A stretch of DNA of 28,176 nt from Mesostigma viride. Lineage: Eukaryota > Streptophyta > Mesostigmatophyceae > Mesostigmatales > Mesostigmataceae. The DNA lies in assembly GCA_009746045.1 (NCBI GenBank), contig RPFO01001487.1, forward strand, positions 1 to 28,176. Reading direction: 5' to 3'. The notes beneath the pieces are model-generated. The model searched no databases. It had not been told where the DNA came from and was given only the letters and a program-made list of their open reading frames with translations. Made by a program: the position numbers and the translations under genes. The stretch's first letter is position 1, and every line of letters starts with the position of its first letter. Of the stretch, positions 7,576 through 15,627 are shown one piece after another.

Positions 7576-10278
7576 ATGGTCTCGAACTTCAACCTGCATG
7601 ACGACACGGTCGACCGACACGACGTAACCGACAAGCCGACACGATTCGATTCCTCGTGGGAGATCTCCCACGGGAATAAAGGCGGACTCTCCCACGACAA
7701 TCCGCACTCTCGCGCTCACACCACCATGGAGGCTCCCGGTCCACCCACGGCCTCCAAGGCGATCAAGCTCTCGCGGAAGATGAAGTCTAAGAATTGGGAC
7801 GCTCTTGACTACCCTCTCACGGCAGCTCTCGACATAATTCGACACGGTGACCAGTGGTGCGAGGCGTTGACGGAGTCCGACATCGTCAAGCCATACCTCG
7901 ATTACGACCTGGGTTTCGACCACGAGGAAGCGGACCCTGGAGTCACGATTGACGAGCTGCTTAACGACATCGCCGAGAATTTCAACATCGACGCGCGCAA
8001 CATCGAGGTAGCCACGCGTGAGCCACGGTGGTGTGAGAAGAAGAACGCAAAAGGAGAAATTACGAAGCGGGTGTACAAATACTCGTTCCGTTTTTTCATC
8101 CAGAACAAGAAAGTCTTGGTGAAGGACATGGGCCGCCTGATGCAAGCGGGTCTCTTGCAAATGCCTGGATGGGACAAGGGGATTTACAAGACAAATCAGC
8201 TGCTGAACTGCATTCACAATCGCAAGGATCCAGCAATTGACGCTCATTGTCCTCTGCTCCTGCCAGTTGACGAACAGACGCCACTCGAGGCGTTTGTTGT
8301 GCAGGTCGTGAGCGACGACGCGCAATGGCTACCGGTTGACGACCTAACCGACGGTCTCGAGCCTCCAGCAAAAAAAGGAAAAAAGTCGAGCGGTGGCAAG
8401 CGTGACGTTGGACGCCCTTCGACGAGGGCTTTCTCCACTAGCAGCGACGAAATCACGCACCTGGACAGTGACGACATCGCCAACGTCACTTCGCGCATCG
8501 TGGCCAGGTGGACCGAGCGTTACCCGAATTTTGAAGACCACGCGCTGGATGCTGCGAGCCTTCACTACTCGAAGGACCGTGACAACTACGTCCTGCGCAC
8601 GTTCAGCCACTTGTGCCTCGGAGCTGGCCGCGAGCACGGGAGCAACCACACTTACCTCGTCGTATCGCGTGACGGCATCGTTCAGAAATGCCACGACTCG
8701 GACTGCCGCGACTTCTCGAGCGAAGTTGTCGCTCTCGGCGACGAACTCAAGTCTCTGCTTTTCCCATCCGAGGACGCCACGACATCATACATTCTCGCGC
8801 ACTTCGAGAATTCTCATCGCGGTGTAGCCGAGGCCTGTGTGGTGGGATTTGCTGGGACTTGGCGGTACAGCGGTGGGTCGTTGTGGAATTTCAGGGACCA
8901 CAGGTGGCGCCAGCTGATGACTGACGAACCTCTGCGGAACGCCATCGGAGATGCGGACAAGCTCAAGTTAAAGTACGAGGAGGTGGCACGCTATTTTTCT
9001 GAACGGCGTGACAAGGCCGAGCATCTAGGTGACGACAAGAAGGCGGCGTACTTTGATGCCCTGGCAGATTCCGCTGCGAAGATCTCTCGCAACTTGCGTG
9101 ACGGTCCTTACATCAACTACATCCGCAACGAGGTCAGGGCGATCATATACGCCGAGCCAACGGACTTCGTGGAGCGGCTAGACCGGAATCCATACCTCCT
9201 GTGCTTCACTAACGGGGTGCTGGAACTTACTACAATGACCCTGCGCCCTGGACGGCCCGACGACATGCTTTCCAAGCAGATGAGAATTCCCTACACGCCA
9301 GACGCCGACACTTGTGCTATGGAAGTGAAGTTGGAGGAAATTTTCCCAGACGAGGTGACCCGGGCCCACTTTAAGCGTTTCCTTGGCTCACTGATGGTGG
9401 GGGACAATCGTGACGAGCAAGGATACTTTTGGAAGGGTTCAGGACGGAACGGGAAGGGCTTCCTGATGAAAGTAATCAGAGAGGCATACGGCGACAATGC
9501 GGACACCGTTCGTACTGCTTTCTACACTTCGCAGGAGCGGGACAGTGATGTGGCGACGCCAGAAGTTTTGAGAATGCGCGGCATGCGCATCGGTTTGACG
9601 AACGAGCTCCAGCGCAACGTCCCTATTGTGGCATCAAAATTCAAGAACATCACAGGCAATGGCGTCTTGAAGGCACGCGCTCTCCACTCTAACGAGTACG
9701 TGCAATTTCCCACGTCATTCAAGCTTATTTTGGACACAAACAACGACGTGAAATTTGACGAGCACTGCGAGGGGTTGTGGGACCGCGCTGTCATGTACCC
9801 TTTCGTGAGCAAGTTTTGCACGCGGAAAGAGATGGCCGATGAACCTGATCGTCCGCACATGCATCTCGTGGACACCACACTGAACGAGCGTGCCAAGGAG
9901 TTTGCGTTAGGATTGATGGCGATTTCGATTAGAGAGTGCGTAGTATACCTGGCAGCAACCAGCAAGGACGAGAGGTGGCCGCCTAGGTCGGAGGAGATGC
10001 GAGTCCTGAAGACGGACTCGAAGGTTTCGTCTGATGGTGTGGGTGCCTTTATCGAGGAGCTAAAGAAAAGCGGCGAGCTTGTCAAGTGCAGCGGAGAGGC
10101 AGTGCCTGTAAAGGTTCTTCTCGACGAGTACATTGCTTCGACTGGTATGGATAGCTACAAGGCGAAATTATTTGGAGACGAGGCAAAGGCGGTTCTGGGC
10201 TGCAGGCTGACTCAGTACAAGTTGAGCGACGGTTCCAGGCCGAATTGTTTTATTGGATGGCGGTATTGCCCTTCGTAA
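7576..10278 (+). CDS. Primase-helicase: AEP primase + PrimPol-type zinc knuckle + D5N/SF3 helicase (900 aa)
   Basis: The replication protein of the element: primer synthesis plus DNA unwinding. From the ATG at 7576, the archaeo-eukaryotic primase part spans ~85-270, with the metal-binding motif YLDYDL (Asp109, Asp111), a KYSFRFFI strand (168-175) at the usual S-x-H position, and a following NxxLNCIHNRK segment. A basic linker (~260-275) follows. A zinc knuckle C347-x6-H354-x17-C372-x4-C377 matches the PrimPol/UL52 pattern. Residues ~460-600 fit a D5N domain. The SF3 helicase has Walker A GSGRNGKG (621-628), Walker B RIGLTNE (671-677), motif C LILDTNND (717-724) and Arg737. An in-frame ATG at 7726 (residue 51) has a much better start context (ACCACCATGG) and would give 850 aa; the first 50 residues look non-conserved. 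No frame damage is seen. Confidence 0.93.
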   Translation: MVSNFNLHDDTVDRHDVTDKPTRFDSSWEISHGNKGGLSHDNPHSRAHTTMEAPGPPTASKAIKLSRKMKSKNWDALDYPLTAALDIIRHGDQWCEALTESDIVKPYLDYDLGFDHEEADPGVTIDELLNDIAENFNIDARNIEVATREPRWCEKKNAKGEITKRVYKYSFRFFIQNKKVLVKDMGRLMQAGLLQMPGWDKGIYKTNQLLNCIHNRKDPAIDAHCPLLLPVDEQTPLEAFVVQVVSDDAQWLPVDDLTDGLEPPAKKGKKSSGGKRDVGRPSTRAFSTSSDEITHLDSDDIANVTSRIVARWTERYPNFEDHALDAASLHYSKDRDNYVLRTFSHLCLGAGREHGSNHTYLVVSRDGIVQKCHDSDCRDFSSEVVALGDELKSLLFPSEDATTSYILAHFENSHRGVAEACVVGFAGTWRYSGGSLWNFRDHRWRQLMTDEPLRNAIGDADKLKLKYEEVARYFSERRDKAEHLGDDKKAAYFDALADSAAKISRNLRDGPYINYIRNEVRAIIYAEPTDFVERLDRNPYLLCFTNGVLELTTMTLRPGRPDDMLSKQMRIPYTPDADTCAMEVKLEEIFPDEVTRAHFKRFLGSLMVGDNRDEQGYFWKGSGRNGKGFLMKVIREAYGDNADTVRTAFYTSQERDSDVATPEVLRMRGMRIGLTNELQRNVPIVASKFKNITGNGVLKARALHSNEYVQFPTSFKLILDTNNDVKFDEHCEGLWDRAVMYPFVSKFCTRKEMADEPDRPHMHLVDTTLNERAKEFALGLMAISIRECVVYLAATSKDERWPPRSEEMRVLKTDSKVSSDGVGAFIEELKKSGELVKCSGEAVPVKVLLDEYIASTGMDSYKAKLFGDEAKAVLGCRLTQYKLSDGSRPNCFIGWRYCPS
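7655..7672. repeat. 18-bp perfect palindrome CGTGGGAGA/TCTCCCACG
   Basis: A perfect 9+9 palindrome. It lies inside the annotated primase frame but 53 bp upstream of the better ATG at 7726, so it could be a promoter or operator, or a replication-protein site. Another half site, TCTCCCACG, is at 7688-7696. The same motif recurs at 10677, 10708, 10740 and 10873. Confidence 0.65.
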
Positions 10279-11234
10279 GTAATATTTTAATGAAACGATT
10301 TTTCACGTGTCAATCGTCTTAGTTTCCAGATGTGTGTAGACCCCGTGACACTCTGCACACCCCGCCGCGCGGCCCTCGCCGGGTCCGCCAACTCCCACGC
10401 ACTGCTCGACCCTCCAGCACCTTACTAAATTTACTAAGCTAACTACAGGTTTTGGGTTTTGTCTGCGGGAAATTATGCAAGCCTGTGCATGCACTCTCAC
10501 TCACATCGAATAAAACCTCCATTTCCAACTGAAAATATCAATTTAGTAGTAAATATAGTTTACCACGAGAAAACACAGCAAGCCCTCACACCATCACCAC
10601 CACCTGGCAGTCCCGCCACTGCTTGGCAGTCCGCGCCCCTCCGCTGCACCCCCGCTGGCCGGCCCCCATGGCCTTTCCCGTGGGAGATGGATTTATTGGT
10701 CATTTTGCCGTGGGAAACTATGTTTTCATAACCATTTGTCGTGGGAGACTATATTTACTAAGTTTTTTGGGGGTTCTTTTTTTGGGAAATTCAGGTGTGT
10801 TTTTGGTGGTGCACACCTGAATTAATTTCCTAGGAATAAAACCCAAAACCCATAGTAAACTTAGTAAACATAGTCTCCCACGGGAAATGACTTAGTCCCA
10901 TATCCCACATGGCCCTCACCCAGTTGTGGCATGTCACCACTTCGACCTCATGGCAGGTGGCTTGAATTTCCTAGAAAAAAAACCAAAAACCCATAGTAAA
11001 CTTAGTAAATTTAGTCACCCTGGGATGCCAGCATAAGAGTCTACCACCATGGTCACTATAAGGTCACTATAGCTACCCTGTACCACACAGCACCTGTAGC
11101 ACCTTGACCTCATGGCAGCTGGCTTGAATTTCCTAGAAAAAAAACCAAAAAACCATAGTAAACTTAGTAAATTTAGTCACAGTGGGAGGGTGATAGCCAG
11201 GGTGGGGGGATGCCGTGGGTGTCTGGAGACGGTG
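10279..11234. repeat. Non-coding repeat cluster downstream of the primase
   Basis: No convincing gene here. A ~60-bp module recurs in both orientations. Its core is AAACCCAAAACC, then CATAGTAAACTTAGTAAA(T/C)(T/A)TAGTC, and then often TCCCACGGG. Copies: about 10421-10478 (inverted), 10740-10799 (inverted), 10812-10883 (direct), 10962-11016 (direct) and 11123-11178 (direct). The last two belong to a 162-bp duplication that also includes GACCTCATGGCAG (10944 and 11106). GGTCACTATA occurs four times (two near 11051-11071, two near 11283-11303), and GATGCCAGCATAAG twice. The shared CGTGGGA core links the block to the viral genes. A replication origin, terminal region or nested MITE-like repeat are all possible. 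Confidence 0.7.
10740..10883. repeat. Imperfect inverted repeat (foldback), ~60- and ~72-bp arms
   Basis: The left arm (10740-10799) begins CGTGGGAGACTATATTTACTA and ends CAGGTGTG. The right arm (10812-10883) begins CACACCTG and ends CATAGTCTCCCACG. The arms are separated by 12 bp and could form a long hairpin. The right arm carries extra bases, so pairing is interrupted. Confidence 0.75.
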
Positions 11235-11261
11235 TTAGGGTTTAGGGTTTAGGGTTTAGGG
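11235..11261. repeat. Interstitial telomere-like tract (TTTAGGG)n
   Basis: TTAGGG followed by three TTTAGGG units. This is the telomere repeat of plants and many green algae (also some other protists). At 27 bp it is not a chromosome end. It may be a relic of break repair or part of the surrounding repeat family. Confidence 0.7.
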
Positions 11262-11386
11262 TGATACCCCACCCCAGGCCGCGGTCACTATAGGGTCACT
11301 ATAGGGGTGGCAGATGCCAGCATAAGGCTGGTGCCCTTCTGTGAGCCGCGATGACGGAATGATGACGGAATGATGATGGAAGCTAC
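11262..11386. other. Short repeats: GGTCACTATAG pair and GATGACGGA copies
   Basis: Two adjacent GGTCACTATAG copies at about 11283-11303 mirror a pair at about 11051-11071. 'GATGACGGAAT' is duplicated at about 11351-11371. No gene is seen. Confidence 0.5.
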
Positions 11387-11437
11387 TTAATTAATTAATT
11401 AATTAATTAATTAATTAATTAATTAATTAATTAATTA
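11387..11437. repeat. (TTAA)n microsatellite
   Basis: About 12.5 perfect TTAA units. LINE relics nearby end in the same repeat (12076-12093 and 13424-13434), so this tract may be the tail of another, otherwise lost, LINE copy. Confidence 0.85.
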
Positions 11438-11545
11438 CGGACTACCTGAGGACTGCTTGACGCGTTGTCGCCGGCCGGGCAACAAGTTATGTAACTTAAG
11501 TACCAAACTCGCACCCCGTTGCGGCCATGCCATTTTCTACTTCTT
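11438..11545. other. Unassigned spacer before the LINE insertion
   Basis: Mixed composition. No coding or RNA signal is recognised. Confidence 0.4.
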
Positions 11546-11558
11546 TTCGTACATGGCT
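11546..11558. repeat. Target-site duplication, left copy (TTCGTACATGGCT)
   Basis: Identical 13-mer at 12094-12106, directly after the TTAA tail of the LINE between them. This is what target-primed reverse transcription leaves. Confidence 0.75.
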
Positions 11559-12093
11559 AGTAATGAGGATTTAATTGTACGCTGATTTGCCCTATGTTTC
11601 CCACATTATTAGGCACAGGCGCCTGGGCCTAGCCGGGCACCTGGCCCGCACAGATCAGGTAGATACATCAGATAGACTAGCTGGCACCAAGCCCGCCCAG
11701 CCTGGGCGATATGTCCTCACCTGGCGTGCCCCCGGCCGCGCGCGGCAGGGCCGCCACCCGTGGACTTTTCGTGATAGACTCGGCATGGACATGTGCTACG
11801 CTAGACGTGACGGGCTCACCCCCGGGCAGCCTCCTGGTTTGTCTGTAATATGGAGGCAGATGGTGCGCAAGGATAGATGGCAAGTAGTGATGAAGGAGAC
11901 CACCCCCAAGCCTGTGGGGGCTCCGCGTGTGACCAAGTATGGCATTCATAGCGATTCGGGCCGCGGTGCCCACACCCCTGTAACTAGGACCTAGATGATA
12001 GCATATACCATCCATTCCATCCCATGTTCCCCTCCCACTGAGGACTTATGCTCACGTGACGCCTGGTCACGTGTCTATTAATTAATTAATTAA
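11559..12093 (+). mobile_element. 5'-truncated LINE (non-LTR retrotransposon) copy
   Basis: A 535-bp insertion bounded by a 13-bp target-site duplication. The reading frame at 11575-11994 matches the region after the reverse transcriptase of many LINEs: HRRLGLAGHLARTD (the RRLRWxGHxxR motif), a 'TW' segment, and a terminal SVIWRQMVRKDRWQ resembling 'Wrxlvxxrxxw'. Upstream RT and endonuclease domains are missing, so this is a dead-on-arrival 5'-truncated copy. The 3' UTR (11995-12052) is short and ends in a hairpin plus a TTAA-type tail. The coding remnant is still open, which suggests a fairly recent insertion. Confidence 0.75.
12053..12093 (+). other. LINE 3' hairpin and TTAA tail, copy 1
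   Basis: CACGTGAC (12053-12060), loop GCCTG, GTCACGTG (12066-12073), then TCTATTAATTAATTAATTAA to 12093. The same 8-bp stem with a different loop recurs at 13403-13421. Likely the 3' end recognised by the element's reverse transcriptase. Confidence 0.65.
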
Positions 12094-12106
12094 TTCGTAC
12101 ATGGCT
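12094..12106. repeat. Target-site duplication, right copy
   Basis: Exact partner of 11546-11558, abutting the LINE tail. Confidence 0.75.
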
Positions 12107-12566
12107 TAATGCAAACGTTGGGTTCATGCATCGACGAGCATCGATGCTCATCGACGGTGCAATCCGATGGCGGATCGTAATAAGTTCCCCACGGCACAGC
12201 GCGACGCAACGGCTCGTTTCTATGTACAACATGAGATGCAAAGTCCGCATCGCTGACCGGAAATTCCGATCCAACGCCGTCGTACAGTACTACCAATCAA
12301 CCGCTTCTCTGGTTTACCGTCGAATGCTCAAACGATCTGGAAACGTCTCCACGACACTTCCGTGACGTCAGTACTTTCCGTCACCCTTGACATGTTGTCG
12401 TACAATACTACACATTTACACCAATAGAAAGTCGCCTCCAAAAATATATTCATTAAGAATGATAAGTTACGGAGGTGAGAGGGGCATGCAACATAAGGAA
12501 AAACCGGAAAAGAACTAAAGAGCCCTGAAGAAATTCTAATAGGAATCTGACACGGACATCCACTGA
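12107..12566. other. Non-coding stretch
   Basis: Contains a 14-bp palindrome, GAGCATCGATGCTC, within 12136-12152, and two similar strings (GTCGTACAGTACTAC about 12279, GTCGTACAATACTAC about 12397). No gene or RNA is recognised; the longest frame (79 aa from 12126) has no protein-like features. Confidence 0.45.
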
Positions 12567-12930
12567 AGGATCGCTGACCGCGACCGTCGCCGCTGCCGGG
12601 TCATCCTCAGGCGCTTCGACATGCAGCCGGAGGAGACCCCAGACTCTCTTCTCGACGAGCTGAAGAAAAAACTCTTGGCGTGCATGGAGCTGCCAGGTGC
12701 GGCACTGCAGGGCGCCTACCGCCTGCCCCATTCACGGGCCAAGGCTGGGCCCCCTCCAGTGGTCCTCACCTTCAGCGACATCACAGCTCGAGTTCGGTTC
12801 AGGACGTACTCTCTCGCCGCAAGAAGCTGGTGGACACCTCCTGGTCGCTTGACGACGACCTGACGCCAGCCCAGCAGCAGCAACGCCGCGATCAGTGGCC
12901 CGACTACATCCGCCACAAGACTGGTCAACC
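12567..12930 (+). pseudogene. LINE ORF1-like (RRM-type) fragment with a frameshift
   Basis: The frame open from 12567 reads CRVILRRFD, then a helix LLDELKKKLLACMEL, then AYRLPHSR and PPPVVLTFSDITARVRF. This follows the order of L1 ORF1-type nucleic-acid-binding proteins (strand, helix, 'RLG', 'RPVIVxF'). Around 12812 coding potential moves to the next frame: SRRKKLVDTSWSLDDDLTP and QQQQRRDQW, matching the family's 'R..LK....I..DLTPxQ...R' ending. It is therefore a broken copy, probably part of the same LINE as 13024-13434, with the intervening ORF2 largely deleted. Assignment rests on pattern only. Confidence 0.5.
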
Positions 12931-13023
12931 CCGAGAAGCCCCAAGAGTACTGGCGGGCCGGGCGGGGACCTTTATGTCAACAATTAGAAACTGTGGAAGC
13001 CCCTCCGGGCTTCCCCGGGATAG

Positions 13024-13200
13024 AGCACTCAAGCTAGTTGTCGAGCTGGGGGCAATCGATTATGGGATAGCTTAGGCATTACAGCACTTGAAACGATATT
13101 AGCGCACAGTGTTATAGTACCTTCAATTAGCTATGGCACCTTGTGGTCATCAGCTTGCGCCTTAATTAGCCGACGTCTTGAGCCCACCTCACACTTGTAG
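13024..13200 (+). pseudogene. LINE reverse-transcriptase fragment (post-thumb region)
   Basis: Open between stops at 13021-13023 and 13198-13200. It reads LGITALETILAHS followed by VIVPSISYGTLWSS, matching the 'P.LsYGxExW' motif after the RT domain of many LINEs. No start codon, short, and flanked by stops, so a relic. It sits upstream of a LINE-type 3' hairpin at 13403. Confidence 0.55.
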
Positions 13201-13402
13201 CATAAGCTATGCGTCAGCCTCTACCTATGGTATTGCACTGGTTGTATTGCATCCACAGTGTTGCGCCCCGGCATGATGCATCATGCCGTGGAGAGAGCGC
13301 TCTGTGGCCTGCCCACTTGCGGCAGTGAGAGAAGCTAGGGCGCCCTCCCTCCTTCTCGCTGTGTATATAGGGTTGAAGGTTCCTTTACTCTGTATTGGCA
13401 CC
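13201..13402 (+). other. Probable 3' part of the LINE relic, decayed
   Basis: No open coding signal. By position it links the RT scrap to the 3' hairpin. Confidence 0.35.
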
Positions 13403-13434
13403 CACGTGACGTAGTCACGTGCTTATTAATTAAT
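13403..13434 (+). other. LINE 3' hairpin and TTAA tail, copy 2
   Basis: CACGTGAC (13403-13410), loop GTA, GTCACGTG (13414-13421), then CTTATTAATTAAT. Stem identical to copy 1 at 12053, loop different in length and sequence, same type of tail. Confidence 0.65.
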
Positions 13435-13482
13435 CCAAGGATTACGCCAGCTGCACAAGGTACAACTAACTACATCACAAAG

Positions 13483-14345
13483 CTACGACACGCAGCAACA
13501 TCGCTGCCGGCCCACCATGCAGGCCTGGGAGGGATCTAGACTGCATGTCGCGACAAAGTCGGCCCGGGTGCGGCGGAATAACACATCAGCCTCGGTGCGA
13601 GTGAGGGCGAGTGACAGGCGCTGCCGCCAATACGAGGACCACGTGCGGGCAGACCACGGGGCGGTCTGACCCTCGAGGTCGAGGCGGTCTTCACGGCGCT
13701 GCATGGCAGCACTCGTGGAAAAACTCCGCTGTCTTGGGGCCCATGGCCCCGAACTCCTCAAGGACAAAGGGGATGACCCGGTGGGGCCCCACATTGCCGT
13801 AGGAGGCAAACTTGTCGCGCTCAGCCACAGCGGCAGCAGCGCCGGCATCCACAGCCGCCCGGAGAATGTGGCGACCGGAGAGCGGCCGAGCCACGGAGAC
13901 ATCGATGATCGAGCAGGTGGCAACCCTGCCCGTCGTAGTCAAGCACGCGGTAATGTCGGGGCGTTGGTTGGGTGAGTAGAGGGCGGCCCCATATCCGCGT
14001 CCTCGCACTTGATGGTGGAGTGGGGAAAGACCGACTGAACCATGGCACACACCACCCGGAGGAGAGCTGTATGGAGATAGCGGAACCAGTTCTGGTTTTG
14101 CTGGCCACCCATGCACGCAATATAATGCGTCCTGGAGTAGTATCGAGAGCAAGCCCGCAGCTGCAGCAGGACGCACCCGCCTTGATGAGAGGTTGCGGGG
14201 CAAACAGCTGGTGGCGGAGCGCGATGGCGTAAAGGGCCGGAACCAGCGTGACCAAAGGGCTCATGGGGAGGGCGCGCAGGAATGCGGCCCCCACGCTCAC
14301 CTCAAGGGAAACGGAGTGAAGCCAAGCCTTCCCCTGATCGTTCAA
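13483..14345 (-). pseudogene. LINE C-terminal relic with zinc knuckle and restriction-like endonuclease remains
   Basis: Read on the minus strand, coding similarity passes through different frames, so several frameshifts have hit it. From about 14345 to 14130: a LINE-like segment ending GASCCSCGLALD, the C-x2-C part of a zinc knuckle. A second frame continues HYIACMGGQ (the H-x3-C part) to about 13980. A third frame then gives RPDI (about 13963), IIDVSVARP and AERDKFASY: the PD-(D/E)xK-like residues D, D, E, K of restriction-like endonucleases in R2/CRE-type LINEs. 'PFVLEEFGAMG' follows. After about 13700 the frame changes again to TWSSYWRQRLSLAL, a typical terminal motif. Orientation is opposite to the two LINE relics on its left. 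Confidence 0.6.
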
Positions 14346-15319
14346 GCTCGCATGCATATTATTGTTATTAAAGCTAGCAGCTAATATACATTTGCAGGCA
14401 TTGGTGGCCAGGTACTCGATCAACTGATCATTTTTCTGCATTTTACTTTTCACCACCACTCATGGGCATCCACCCCTGATCAGAATCCACCCCTGTTCCG
14501 GTCCTCAATCATGCATTGAAATTCTCGTAAATGATGATCGGCGGCAGCTGATAGAATCTTACTGTAGTTACGTTGGCCGGGGAGTCCCGGCAAAAATGGA
14601 GGATTTGAACGCAGGGTGGGAGAGACCACTGAAACTGGTTGGTTGGCAGTTTGCAGTATGAGCTAATATTTGCAGTGTGAAGTGGTAAACCACCAGCTGC
14701 TCAGTGTCGGAGTAAGTCTGAACCACTGATGACCCCCATGCATGCTAGCAGCGATACCCACATGCTTGGAGTACGCCAAAGAGTATATGTCACGCATCAC
14801 ATGTAATCGAGAATGTAATCGCATTACATGGATATTGCTATAAGTATCATTGGCCGTCTGGCCAGCTTATATGATGACTCCACACGAGTGACATCCGCAA
14901 GGGTATAGTAGTTTTGTTGTTTAGCTACACTCTCTAGGTCTCGCTCTGAACGTCAGCCGGCCATAATTTACATTTCACCTCCACTCATTTCCATCATCCT
15001 GAACGACTCGACAAATGCAGAAAAGAAAACAGCAGGCTCGAGCTACCATGGTCCGGATTCTCCAGATTTCTGGCCTGCGCTGGTTGGCTCATTGGTAGTA
15101 CTCCGCAAGGGTGACATTAGCAAGGGTATAGCATCCTGCAAGGGTGACCCCACATTCAATGGACCAACTTGAACGTGCAGCGTAGGCGAGAGCCACATGG
15201 CGAGTGCGGAATATCTGTGGTAATTACGTTGCCATGCACATTTTATCGTAGGTTTCCTTGGATTTCACTATTCCAGCTCCTTTATTTGGCGCCTTGCGCT
15301 GGGCGGGCGGGCACCTTTC
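14346..15319. other. Non-coding stretch
   Basis: No gene recognised. Small items: a 7-bp-stem inverted repeat ATGTAAT-CGC-ATTACAT at about 14814-14830; an approximate duplication GTGACAT(CC/TA)GCAAGGGTATAG at about 14889 and 15111, with further GCAAGGGTGAC copies nearby. Confidence 0.45.
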
Positions 15320-15490
15320 ATGACTCACAAGACGCAGATATGGAGGGCATTAAGGCCCCTCCTTCGACTGGAAAACGATGCATGGGACAAGACAACCTTG
15401 CAACAGCTTCTAGAGGCAAACGTGCCCCACCTCCTCCCCGGGTGGGAGAAGGCACGCTTTACCCTCCATGGCCATAACCAGGCCGCTTAG
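15320..15490 (+). CDS. Small ORF of 56 aa, doubtful
   Basis: The frame ATG 15320 to TAG 15488-15490 has balanced, helix-forming composition (ALRPLLRLEND, TTLQQLLEANV, HLLPGWEKARFTL) unlike the low-complexity overlapping frames. It could be a short protein or an exon or relic of a longer gene. No family recognised. Confidence 0.22.
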   Translation: MTHKTQIWRALRPLLRLENDAWDKTTLQQLLEANVPHLLPGWEKARFTLHGHNQAA

Positions 15491-15627
15491 GGCCCTGACC
15501 CCTAGATCAAACTGAGTCCTTGAATAGACAACTGGCGAGCTCCGGTAGAATAGATTCCACTTCCACCATCGTCATAAGGGATACGGCTCCGCAGCTCCCC
15601 CAGGGGACCACATGACTAGTGAGCTCA
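15491..15627. other. Intergenic, 3' of the RING gene
   Basis: Nothing recognised; would contain the 3' UTR of the leftward RING gene. Confidence 0.4.

Noticed and set aside
490-11200. Terminal inverted repeats pairing the left tandem repeats with the right repeat cluster
   Set aside because: I compared the two regions by eye in both orientations and found no convincing shared sequence; a dot plot would settle it.
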